Assembly: GCA_963802095.1 (NCBI GenBank)
Contig: CAWDHI010000004.1
Span: 1 to 64,000 of the forward strand
Source of the DNA: CAVVEQ01 sp963802095
Lineage (GTDB): Bacteria; Chloroflexota; Anaerolineae; Anaerolineales; Anaerolineaceae
Direction of reading: 5' to 3'
DNA: 64,000 nt
The notes under the pieces are model-generated. The model ran no database searches. It had not been told where the DNA came from and saw nothing but the letters and a program-made list of their open reading frames with translations. Below, piece after piece: positions 1 through 7,266 of the stretch (position 1 is its first letter; every line of letters begins with the position of its first letter). The position numbers and the translations under genes were made by a program.

Positions 1-1404
1 GCTATGATGCTGATCCCGATGTGACCCATTACCATCTACTGGCACACACCCCGCGCGCCTCGCGCATCCGCTTAACCAGCCCGGTGGTCCCTGCGTTGGG
101 ATGGAGCACACTCTGGGCGCGCGCTTTGCCGGAGATCGCTTCATCTCAACCCGCTGAAGTCAACCCGCTGCTCAAACCTTTCCTGCCGCTGGCACTGCGT
201 TTCGCCCAATCCGGACCCGGCGAAAAACTGCTTGCCAGGCTCAATGCTGGCGACGAATTAAAACCACCCTTCGTCATTCAAAATGAGAATTTCTCTGTGG
301 AAGCCAGTCGAACCGACGGCACATTGACCATCACGGATAAACGCACTAATGCGATTTTTACCGGGCTCAATCGCTTTGTGGATGGCGGTGAGGCGGGTGA
401 CGAATATAACTACTCGCCACCAGGCTGCGATACTTTTCTTTCCCCGAAGTCGGTTTCATTAAAGGTGTTTCGCCACAATCTGGTTCAGGCGCTCGAAATC
501 GAGTATCGAGCTCAAGGTCCCGGCGCAATTGGCACCGGACCACAAGAGTCGCTCGCAGAATATGGTCACCATCCCGATTCACAGCCGTGTTTCCCTGATC
601 CCAGGCGGTGAGCGGGTGGATATCCACACTGAAATAGATAACACCGCCAAAGACCACCGCCTGCGCGTGCATTTCCCTGCGCCTTTTGGCGTGCAGAACG
701 CAGATTATGACGGGCACTTCGAGGTGGTGCAGCGTCCGCTCGGCGTGCCGGAGAAAACGGATACATGGGTGGAAGATCCCCGTCCCGAAACGCACCAGCG
801 CGCCTTTACGGATGTAAGCGATGGAAATATCGGGCTGATGATCGCCAACCGCGGCTTACCCGAAGTGGAAGTGCTTAAAAATGGAGATCACGCCGAAATT
901 GCGCTGACGCTGCTGCGGTCTGTGGGCTGGCTATCGCGGGATGATATGCCCGTCCGCCAGGGACACGCGGGACCCGCCTATGAGACCCCCGGTGGCCAGG
1001 TGATGGGCAAGTGGGCGTATGATTACGCCATCATCCCGCACAGATGTGATTGGCGCGTAGCCTGCCAACACGCCTACGCGTTTGAAACGCCCCTGCGGGC
1101 GAACCCCACGACCATCCACCCCGGAGAACTGGCGGCAGAAGGCTCTTTCATCAACCACACTCCCGCGGAGTTTATCATCAGCGCGGTCAAAGAAACCGAG
1201 AATGGCAAGGGCTGGCTGGTGCGCGGCTATAACACATCGCCTGAAAACCTTCAGCTCAATTTAAAGCCACTGCGCCGGTTTGAACGCGCAACGCAGATCA
1301 ATCTTGCCGAAGAAGCGCTAACCCCACTGAGCGTTGAGAGTGACGGTGCGGTTAGAATCCAGGCGGGTGGGCATCAGATTATCAGCATCATGTTTTCGGA
1401 TTAA
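1..1404 (+). CDS. GH38-type alpha-mannosidase, 3' part, frameshifted
   Basis: The gene enters from before the window and is open from base 3. It encodes the C-terminal beta-sandwich region of a glycoside hydrolase family 38 alpha-mannosidase, seen in the FVDGGEAGDEYNYSPP stretch and in VDIHTEIDNTAKDHRLRVHF further on. These enzymes cleave alpha-mannosides from glycans. The catalytic N-terminal domain lies outside the window. The reading frame changes near 507-510: upstream the product reads ALEIEYR, downstream LKVPAQLAPDHKSRS. Removing one base there restores a continuous EIEYRLKVPAQLAPDHK, so this is a single-base insertion, either a sequencing error or a real lesion. A membrane-anchored hydrolase gene follows within 20 bases. 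The family call is strong; the exact substrate is not determinable. Confidence 0.82.
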
Positions 1405-1419
1405 TTGAGCACAGAAAAA

Positions 1420-2163
1420 ATGCGAAATAAAAGAGTCTGGAAATTCATTGCATTGGGTGTAATGATTGTGCTTGTTCTCCTGGGCATTAGTTACCTCAGT
1501 TATGAGCGCAGCCCCCTACCGAATGCTTCTGCAGCGATGGAAAGCGATGAGACTGTGACTGTGTCAAATGATCCCTGGCTAACGTTCACCCCTGACGGTT
1601 CTGTCCCTACAACCGGATTTATTTTCTACCCCGGAGGGCGTATCAGTCATTTAGGATATTCTGATCTGATGCGCGCGATTGCCGAAAAAGGTTACCTGGT
1701 AGTTGTTCCCAAAATGCCGCTGAATATGGCTGTCTTTGAATCCAACATAGCTGATGAGATCATAGCCGCCCATCCAGAGATAAACAACTGGGTCATTGGC
1801 GGACATTCGGTGGGTGGTACTGCTGCCGCGCTATATACTTCCTCGCACCCAGATCAAATTTCCGGATTGGCGATCTGGTCATCCTACCCGGCAAATAATT
1901 CCGATCTCTCCAGCCTGGATATCCCGGTGATGTTGATGTATGGCGGCAACGAAACGCGCGTGACCGATGTAAGTGTGAGCGATCGCCAAAATTTATTACC
2001 TCCCGATACACGTTACATCAAGATCGAAGGCGGCGACCATCATCAATTCGGTTCGTACGTCTTAACCACAGAAGAAAACCTGGCGACCATCAGCCGGGAA
2101 GACCAGCATGCGCAAGTCCTGTCCGCGATGTTCGCCCTGCTTCAATCCGTTGCTGGACAATAG
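1420..2163 (+). CDS. Membrane-anchored alpha/beta hydrolase
   Basis: About 247 residues. An N-terminal hydrophobic helix (about residues 7-25, after MRNKRVWK) suggests a signal anchor with the catalytic domain outside the cytoplasm. The nucleophile elbow is GGHSVGG and a late GGDHHQFG can supply the catalytic histidine, as in small alpha/beta hydrolases of the Abhydrolase_5 type. The ATG at 1420 is used here. An in-frame TTG at 1405, directly after the upstream stop, is the alternative; neither has a good ribosome binding site. Position suggests co-transcription with the mannosidase gene. Substrate is unknown. Confidence 0.75.
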   Translation: MRNKRVWKFIALGVMIVLVLLGISYLSYERSPLPNASAAMESDETVTVSNDPWLTFTPDGSVPTTGFIFYPGGRISHLGYSDLMRAIAEKGYLVVVPKMPLNMAVFESNIADEIIAAHPEINNWVIGGHSVGGTAAALYTSSHPDQISGLAIWSSYPANNSDLSSLDIPVMLMYGGNETRVTDVSVSDRQNLLPPDTRYIKIEGGDHHQFGSYVLTTEENLATISREDQHAQVLSAMFALLQSVAGQ

Positions 2164-2236
2164 ATCCCTTTAAAAGAATAATTGGACATGACCGTCATGA
2201 TCGTGATTTCCGTATCAGCGGTGTGGCCGCATTTGT

Positions 2237-2271
2237 CCTGACACAAACCTGACACAAAAATATGTTATCCT
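2237..2271 (+). promoter_or_regulatory. Phased direct-repeat operator and -10 box
   Basis: An exact 11-bp tandem repeat CCTGACACAAA occupies 2237-2247 and 2248-2258, placing two TGACACA half-sites one helical turn apart. This is the usual layout of OmpR/PhoB-family binding sites that replace a -35 box. Nine bases after the second half-site comes TATCCT (2266-2271), a plausible -10. Transcription would then start at about 2278-2279, at the ATG of the response regulator, so the message is probably leaderless. The same geometry recurs at 4448-4481. Confidence 0.6.
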
Positions 2272-2278
2272 GTTGAAA

Positions 2279-2965
2279 ATGCCCACCCGCATACTGATTG
2301 TGGATGACGAACCCGCTGTGACTGATCTGCTGGCCTACAATTTCCGGAAGGCCGGTTATGAGATCCTGCTTGCTGGCGAAGGGCGCGCAGCACTAAAACT
2401 TGCCGGTGAAGCTGCCCCCGATCTGATCCTTCTAGACCTGATGATCCCCGAAGTGGACGGCCTGGATGTATGCCGCGAACTCAGGAAAACCAGCCAGGTA
2501 CCGATCATTATGATCACTGCGCGAGGCGAGGAGATTGACCGGGTGGTGGGACTGGAACTCGGTGCAGATGATTACGTCTGTAAACCGTTCAGTGTGCGCG
2601 AACTGATGGCGCGCGTCAAGGCGGTTCTACGCCGCGGTCAGAAAGGGGATGAAGACACCGGAAATTTTCTGATCGGAAGGGGAGGGCTGCGGTTGGATAT
2701 AGAGAGCCGCACGGTGACCGTTGGAGCAGCTGCTATCGACCTGACCCGGCTGGAGTTTGATCTTCTGCACATCCTTCTTCTTAATGCCGGACGGGTGCTT
2801 ACCCGCGAACGCCTACTGGAAGAGATCTGGGGGTACGATTTCACGGGCGACACCCGCGCGGTTGATAGCGCGGTAAAGCGCCTGCGCGCCAAGCTCCGCG
2901 CCGCCTCTGCTGAATCGGATTCCATAGAAACTGTGCGCGGTGTTGGTTACCGATTGAATCGCTGA
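2279..2965 (+). CDS. OmpR/PhoB-family response regulator
   Basis: 228 residues from the ATG at 2279. An N-terminal receiver domain has the acidic pair DD at 9-10, phospho-acceptor Asp53 in LILLDLMIPEVDG, and the conserved Lys in VCKPF. The C-terminal winged helix has the typical TRLEFDLLHILLLNAGRVLTRE and a last wing ending in VRGVGYRLNR. It is a DNA-binding partner of the kinase that starts three bases after its stop. No Shine-Dalgarno is visible, consistent with a leaderless transcript from the promoter just upstream, whose phased repeats suggest autoregulation. Confidence 0.92.
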   Translation: MPTRILIVDDEPAVTDLLAYNFRKAGYEILLAGEGRAALKLAGEAAPDLILLDLMIPEVDGLDVCRELRKTSQVPIIMITARGEEIDRVVGLELGADDYVCKPFSVRELMARVKAVLRRGQKGDEDTGNFLIGRGGLRLDIESRTVTVGAAAIDLTRLEFDLLHILLLNAGRVLTRERLLEEIWGYDFTGDTRAVDSAVKRLRAKLRAASAESDSIETVRGVGYRLNR

Positions 2966-2968
2966 TCC

Positions 2969-4462
2969 ATGCGTTTATCCCTGCAAACCCGCCTTTCGCT
3001 GAGCTACCTGGTGGTGGTGATGGTCGGGATGGCTTCCATCGCGCTGCTTGTCTGGATGGCGGTGGAGCAATTGTATATAACCACCCAGCGCGAAAACCTG
3101 TTGGCCCAGGCACGCCTGACCGCTGCTGCTTTGGAAGGCCAACCCCTGCCCGAGACGATCGCCGAACCTTATACCCAGACGACCAATACGTTTCCCGGTA
3201 TCCATACCCGCCTGCTCAGTGAACAGGGTGCGGTCGTCCTGGCACTGCCTTTTGCTTCCGCGACAGGTTTCCTCCAGGCTCCGCCCATCGAAGATGAGAT
3301 CCTGGTTTCTCCTGATGAACTACGCCAGCGCACCGAGATCCTCCAGGCTCTTCAAAACGTACCAACCACCGCGATCCGCCGCATACCTGCCGCGGACAAT
3401 AAACGCGTTCTCTATGCTGCTGCACCGATATCTGGGCAGGGCGGGGGGGTCATAGGAATTGTGTATCTGGCCATGCCTTTGCCGCCTGCCGGTTTACCGA
3501 CCGACACCCTGCTTCAATTGAGTGGAACCGTGCTGATCGCTGTGGTGATTGCCCTCCTGGCCGCGTGGCTGCTTTCCCGCCGCATTGCCAAACCGGTTGA
3601 GGCGATTGCCCGTGCCAGTCTGGCAGTGAGCGCCGGGGACCTTACACGGCGCGTACCAGTGGAAGGTTCCATTCGTGAATTGGAAAGCCTCGGTCAGTCC
3701 TTTAATCACATGACGGAGAGTTTGGAAAGGGCTGAACAGGTGAAAAACGCCTTTATCGCTGATATCACCCATGAGCTGCGCACACCCCTGACGGTCGTCA
3801 AAGGCACGATCGAAACCCTGGAGGACGGCGCAATGGATGACGCTGAAGGCAGGTATCAACTCCTGGATGCTATGCAGCGGGAGACCGACCGCCTGATCCG
3901 CCTGGTCAATGATCTGCTGGTGCTCACCCGGGCCGACGCCGGAGCGCTGCAGCTGAAGCTCCGCCCGCTCGAACTGCGGTCTTTCGTGAAGGAAAGGTGC
4001 ACTCATTTTTCCATTCTGGCAAGTCAGCGCTTGGTGAGTTTGAACCTGGATCAATCACCGGATGAGCAGCCCGCCTGCGTCCTGGCTGATGCCGATCGTC
4101 TTGCCCAAGTGCTGGATAATCTGCTGGATAACGCGCTTCGCTACTCCCCGGAGGGATCTACCATCACCCTCACCGTTTTTCCGATGGAGGGCAGGTGGGC
4201 CTGTTCCATTCGCGACCAGGGACCTGGTATTCCGCCTGCGCATCTGCCATTTATCTTTGAGCGGTTCTACCGGGTGGATGCCTCCCGCAACCGCAGCACG
4301 GGTGGCACTGGGCTGGGCCTGGCCATTGCGCGGTCCCTGATGCTGGCACAGGGCGGAACAATCACCGTCGAGAGCGACGAGGGCCATGGAACGGTCCTGA
4401 CCTTACTGTTTCCGACGGTTCAATACTGCCCCGAAACTGATCGGGAACTGACACTCTCCTGA
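2969..4462 (+). CDS. Membrane sensor histidine kinase (HAMP)
   Basis: 497 residues. Transmembrane helix 1 lies at about 9-31, an extracytoplasmic sensor of roughly 140 residues follows, then helix 2 at about 175-197 and a HAMP linker (RRIAKPVEAIARAS). The dimerisation domain carries the phospho-acceptor His268 in ADITHELRTPL. The ATPase domain has N box DNLLDNALRYSP, G1 DQGPGIP, F box IFERFYR and G2 GGTGLGLAIA. It forms a PhoR/BaeS-type pair with the preceding response regulator. The signal is not evident. The end of the gene overlaps a second copy of the operator-like repeat that precedes the SIMPL gene. Confidence 0.93.
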   Translation: MRLSLQTRLSLSYLVVVMVGMASIALLVWMAVEQLYITTQRENLLAQARLTAAALEGQPLPETIAEPYTQTTNTFPGIHTRLLSEQGAVVLALPFASATGFLQAPPIEDEILVSPDELRQRTEILQALQNVPTTAIRRIPAADNKRVLYAAAPISGQGGGVIGIVYLAMPLPPAGLPTDTLLQLSGTVLIAVVIALLAAWLLSRRIAKPVEAIARASLAVSAGDLTRRVPVEGSIRELESLGQSFNHMTESLERAEQVKNAFIADITHELRTPLTVVKGTIETLEDGAMDDAEGRYQLLDAMQRETDRLIRLVNDLLVLTRADAGALQLKLRPLELRSFVKERCTHFSILASQRLVSLNLDQSPDEQPACVLADADRLAQVLDNLLDNALRYSPEGSTITLTVFPMEGRWACSIRDQGPGIPPAHLPFIFERFYRVDASRNRSTGGTGLGLAIARSLMLAQGGTITVESDEGHGTVLTLLFPTVQYCPETDRELTLS

Positions 4463-4481
4463 CCTGCTGGATTGTTAGGAT
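4448..4481 (+). promoter_or_regulatory. Second phased-repeat box and -10
   Basis: CTGAC occurs at 4448-4452 and again at 4459-4463, exactly 11 bp apart, as degenerate versions of the CCTGACACAAA repeat before the response regulator. Counting from the same position of the second half-site, nine bases separate it from TAGGAT (4476-4481), matching the 2237-2271 site. It lies over the 3' end of the kinase gene and would drive the SIMPL gene, suggesting that gene is a target of the two-component system. Confidence 0.45.
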
Positions 4482-4531
4482 GGAGGCAATCAGAGTATTG
4501 CCAGATGATTCCAAAACAAACAGGAGGTCCT

Positions 4532-5344
4532 ATGAAACAGTCGTCCGTATTCGTATTTCTATTTTTATTCTCCGCTCTGGTGCTGGGGTTGTTCTCCTTT
4601 GGCTTGCCGCAGTCCGCTGTTCAGGCAGCCCAGGCAAGTCCCACCCCCCAGGCACCTGATCCACAGGCGGATTGCAACGCGAGCCGCACCATTAATGTGA
4701 GCGGAACAGCGGTGATCAATGTCACGCCAGACCGGGCATTGATCCAGCTTGGCGTGCAGTCGAACGGCCTGACGCCCGACTTGGTGGAGGCGGAGAATTC
4801 AGCCGCCATTCAGAAGGTCATGAAAGCAGTGCAGGCGCGCGGCGTTGCCGCCAAGGATATCGCGACCGACCTGTATGTGATCGAACCGATCTATGAAGAC
4901 TACGATTCGCTGTATATCAAAGGCTACCGGATCAATAACGTGGTGGCGATCACCCTGCGAGACGTCCGACAAACCAGCCCGGTCATCGCTGCCGCATTGA
5001 AAGCGGGCGCCAATCAGGTCCTGAACGTGGAGTTCTACACCAGTGAACTGCGCAAATACCGCGATCAAGCTCGCGAGCTGGCCATGAAAGCTGCCACAGA
5101 AAAGGCGAATGACCTGGCCAGTGCTGCCGGAGCCGAGACGGGATGCGTTCTGAACATCAACGAAAACACCTGGTCTTCTTATTACGGCGGCTGGTATGGG
5201 CGTAGCCAGAACCTGTGGACACAGAACACAATGCAGAATTCCGCGCCGAGTGCAGGGGTAGACGGCACCGCTGGCGATGAACCGGTCAGCCTGGGGCAGA
5301 TCTCGATCAAGGCTGAAGTCGGCGCGACCTTCTCGTTGAAATAA
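4532..5344 (+). CDS. Exported SIMPL-domain protein (DUF541)
   Basis: 270 residues from the ATG at 4532, which has a strong AGGAGG at 4522-4527. Residues 1-30 form a signal peptide ending near AVQAAQA. The rest is a SIMPL (DUF541) domain, recognised from INVSGTAVINVTPDRALIQLGV, the repeated V-x-A/T pattern, and ARELAMKAATEKANDLASAAG. Bacterial members are periplasmic or surface oligomers of poorly defined function, some linked to envelope or oxidative stress. Position next to the sensor kinase and the shared promoter geometry suggest an envelope-response output. Confidence 0.85.
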   Translation: MKQSSVFVFLFLFSALVLGLFSFGLPQSAVQAAQASPTPQAPDPQADCNASRTINVSGTAVINVTPDRALIQLGVQSNGLTPDLVEAENSAAIQKVMKAVQARGVAAKDIATDLYVIEPIYEDYDSLYIKGYRINNVVAITLRDVRQTSPVIAAALKAGANQVLNVEFYTSELRKYRDQARELAMKAATEKANDLASAAGAETGCVLNINENTWSSYYGGWYGRSQNLWTQNTMQNSAPSAGVDGTAGDEPVSLGQISIKAEVGATFSLK

Positions 5345-5369
5345 TAGAATTGAACGCGGCATGTCATGA

Positions 5370-5397
5370 ATCAGCCTCCTTATGCACGGAGGCTGAT
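5370..5397 (+). terminator. Terminator hairpin after SIMPL gene
   Basis: A perfect 10-bp stem, ATCAGCCTCC at 5370-5379 with its complement at 5388-5397 and an 8-base loop, lies 25 bases after the SIMPL stop codon. The T-run is weak (CGTTTG), so it may be an imperfect intrinsic terminator or a 3'-end stabilising hairpin. Confidence 0.55.
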
Positions 5398-5624
5398 CGT
5401 TTGCACCACCAGGGATTTGATGATCGGTCCTGCTTTGGAGTTTCCGCGTAAAGTTAGCTAGCTGGAAGGGGCGGGGGACGGATGTGAAAATGATGCTCAC
5501 CACTCATCCCAGAGCGTGATAACAATAGTTATTATTTAGGTGGTAATATTTCTAAAGGACAGTCTTAGGCCGCATCATTTTATTGATAACCGTTCATCAA
5601 AGTATTTGAGAGGAGAACAGGAAA

Positions 5625-5843
5625 ATGTTCATCTTTATTATTGTTGTTCTTCTTTTCATTATCATTTTTGTGGACTTCTTCTTTAAATGGCGCGATAGCG
5701 ATAACAGCCTGCAGCGCATGATCGCCTGGTTCTGCGCCGTATCGGTCGTTCTACTGGGCATTCTGGCAATATATACATTCATTTTAAAAAAACCACTTCC
5801 GCTCTTCGATTCGTTGTTGAATTTCTTCTACAGCTTTGGGTAA
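5625..5843 (+). CDS. Small two-helix membrane protein, unknown
   Basis: 72 residues with two hydrophobic helices (about 2-19 and 36-54) around a short charged loop KWRDSDNS. A good ribosome binding site (GAGAGGAG) lies about ten bases before the ATG. I do not recognise the family. It stands alone between the SIMPL terminator and the stress-protein promoter, so it is probably a separate transcript. The gene is supported by the RBS and the coherent membrane topology only. Confidence 0.6.
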   Translation: MFIFIIVVLLFIIIFVDFFFKWRDSDNSLQRMIAWFCAVSVVLLGILAIYTFILKKPLPLFDSLLNFFYSFG

Positions 5844-5997
5844 TAGCACGCTGGCATCCGCGCAATAGGGGATTACGTCCAACCGCTTAGGGATCAGAGA
5901 CTGGAGCAGGAGTTTGGATCGGGGGAGACCGGGCTACATCGAATCATTTCCTTGCACCTTTATTGGTAAGTGTTTTCTTGGATGAAATTATGGGGAC

Positions 5998-6028
5998 TTG
6001 GTAAAAAGGACGCACTTATAGGTATAAT
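5998..6028 (+). promoter_or_regulatory. Promoter of the usp-ndvB unit
   Basis: TTGGTA at 5998-6003 and a perfect TATAAT at 6023-6028, separated by 19 bp. The 392-base stretch 5844-6235 has no gene. It holds this promoter, a roughly 200-base leader and a small hairpin at 6104-6119; nothing else was recognised in it. Confidence 0.5.
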
Positions 6029-6103
6029 GATTACGAACTCGATGTCCAGACATTTTTCCGAACACTCTTCGGTCTCTACATCAGATAAATAAATAGTTGT
6101 AAC

Positions 6104-6123
6104 ACCCGGTACCGCGGGTTTTT
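6104..6123 (+). terminator. Leader hairpin with T-run, possible attenuator
   Basis: ACCCG (6104-6108) pairs with CGGGT (6115-6119) around a 6-base loop and runs into TTTTT (6119-6123). It sits in the leader between the promoter and the universal stress protein gene. The stem is short, so the attenuator role is only a suggestion. Confidence 0.3.
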
Positions 6124-6235
6124 GAAGACGTCACTCCAGCACAGCAAATAATCTTCATAATTCGGTTTCTTGGCGCAGATATGCGGCCAAACCGTTTCTG
6201 CCTCCCGGGTTTTTCTGAAAGAATGGAGCCCCCCA

Positions 6236-7264
6236 ATGTTCAAACGAATCCTTGTTCCCTTAGATGGGTCGTCGCTTGCTGAACAAGCTGTTCCGCATGC
6301 CGAGATTTTTGCACGCATTTTTGGGTCGAAAATTATTCTTTTGCAGGTCCTCGAACCTACTTCGTATCATGAAAACCCAAAGGCGGTTGATCCGCTGACG
6401 TGGCAAATCCGAAAAGCAGAATCAGATATGTATTTACAAGGTCTCGCGCTCAGGATTCAAAAAAACCTGGGGGGAAATCTAACAACTAAAAATGGAAAAA
6501 CAAAGAGCCGTGTTGAGTATGTAATTCGTGAAGGAAAAATCGCGGAAAATATTGTCAACTTTGCGCATTCTGAAAAGATCGACCTGCTGGTTATCAGTTC
6601 ACATGGGTCCGGTGGTTTGAGCCGGTGGAATATCAGCAGCATCACCCAAAAAGTCATCAATCTGATTTATTTACCAGTTCTTTTGGTCCGTGCCTATAAC
6701 CGTGTAGATATGGATGAAGGATTGAGCTTATACCGGCGTATTCTCCTTCCGATTGATAGTTCCAGACGGGCCGAATGTTCACTCTCAGCCGGGATCGAGC
6801 TCGTGAGGGGGATAACCTCAACCGTTTCAACCGCCGATAATGCTGGTACAAAATCAATGCTGGTCTTGGCAGCGGTGATCCGTCCGCCAGAGTTACCGAT
6901 TCCAGAACCTTTTCCAATCGAAATCACCCAACTTTCCGATCAATTAATTGAAGTCAGCCGCATGGCTGTAAATCAATACCTGGATGAGATAAAAATGCGA
7001 TTGCCAGTGGCGTGTGAAACTTGTGTTGTCGAGAACAAAAGTGCAGCTTTTGCCATCCAGGAATTGGCCGAACGGGAAGATATCGATGTGGTCGTCCTTT
7101 GCGCGCACGGCCATTCCGGGCAGGTCTCGTGGCCATACGGGACCATCACCCGAAATTATATCGAGCACGGGACTAAACCCGTCCTGGTCATTCAGGATAT
7201 ACCGCTTTCTCAGGTGCGGCCGACCGCGGCAGAAATAGCTGCAGAAAAATCCGGGAGACGATAA
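6236..7264 (+). CDS. Tandem universal stress protein (UspA x2)
   Basis: 342 residues from the ATG at 6236, which has GGAG nine bases upstream. There are two Usp domains. The first (about 1-150) begins FKRILVPLDGSSLAEQAVPHAE and ends with an ATP-loop-like SSHGSGGLSRW. The second (about 165-325) begins YRRILLPIDSSRRAE and has CAHGHSGQVSWPYGTIT. Two-domain Usp proteins bind ATP or AMP and act in general stress survival. The glucan synthase gene begins two bases after the stop, so the two are almost certainly co-transcribed, linking the glucan to stress or osmotic conditions. Confidence 0.9.
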   Translation: MFKRILVPLDGSSLAEQAVPHAEIFARIFGSKIILLQVLEPTSYHENPKAVDPLTWQIRKAESDMYLQGLALRIQKNLGGNLTTKNGKTKSRVEYVIREGKIAENIVNFAHSEKIDLLVISSHGSGGLSRWNISSITQKVINLIYLPVLLVRAYNRVDMDEGLSLYRRILLPIDSSRRAECSLSAGIELVRGITSTVSTADNAGTKSMLVLAAVIRPPELPIPEPFPIEITQLSDQLIEVSRMAVNQYLDEIKMRLPVACETCVVENKSAAFAIQELAEREDIDVVVLCAHGHSGQVSWPYGTITRNYIEHGTKPVLVIQDIPLSQVRPTAAEIAAEKSGRR

Positions 7265-7266
7265 GG

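Noticed and set aside
3494..4054. 186-residue minus-strand frame
   Set aside because: Antisense to the histidine kinase; no RBS or family pattern.
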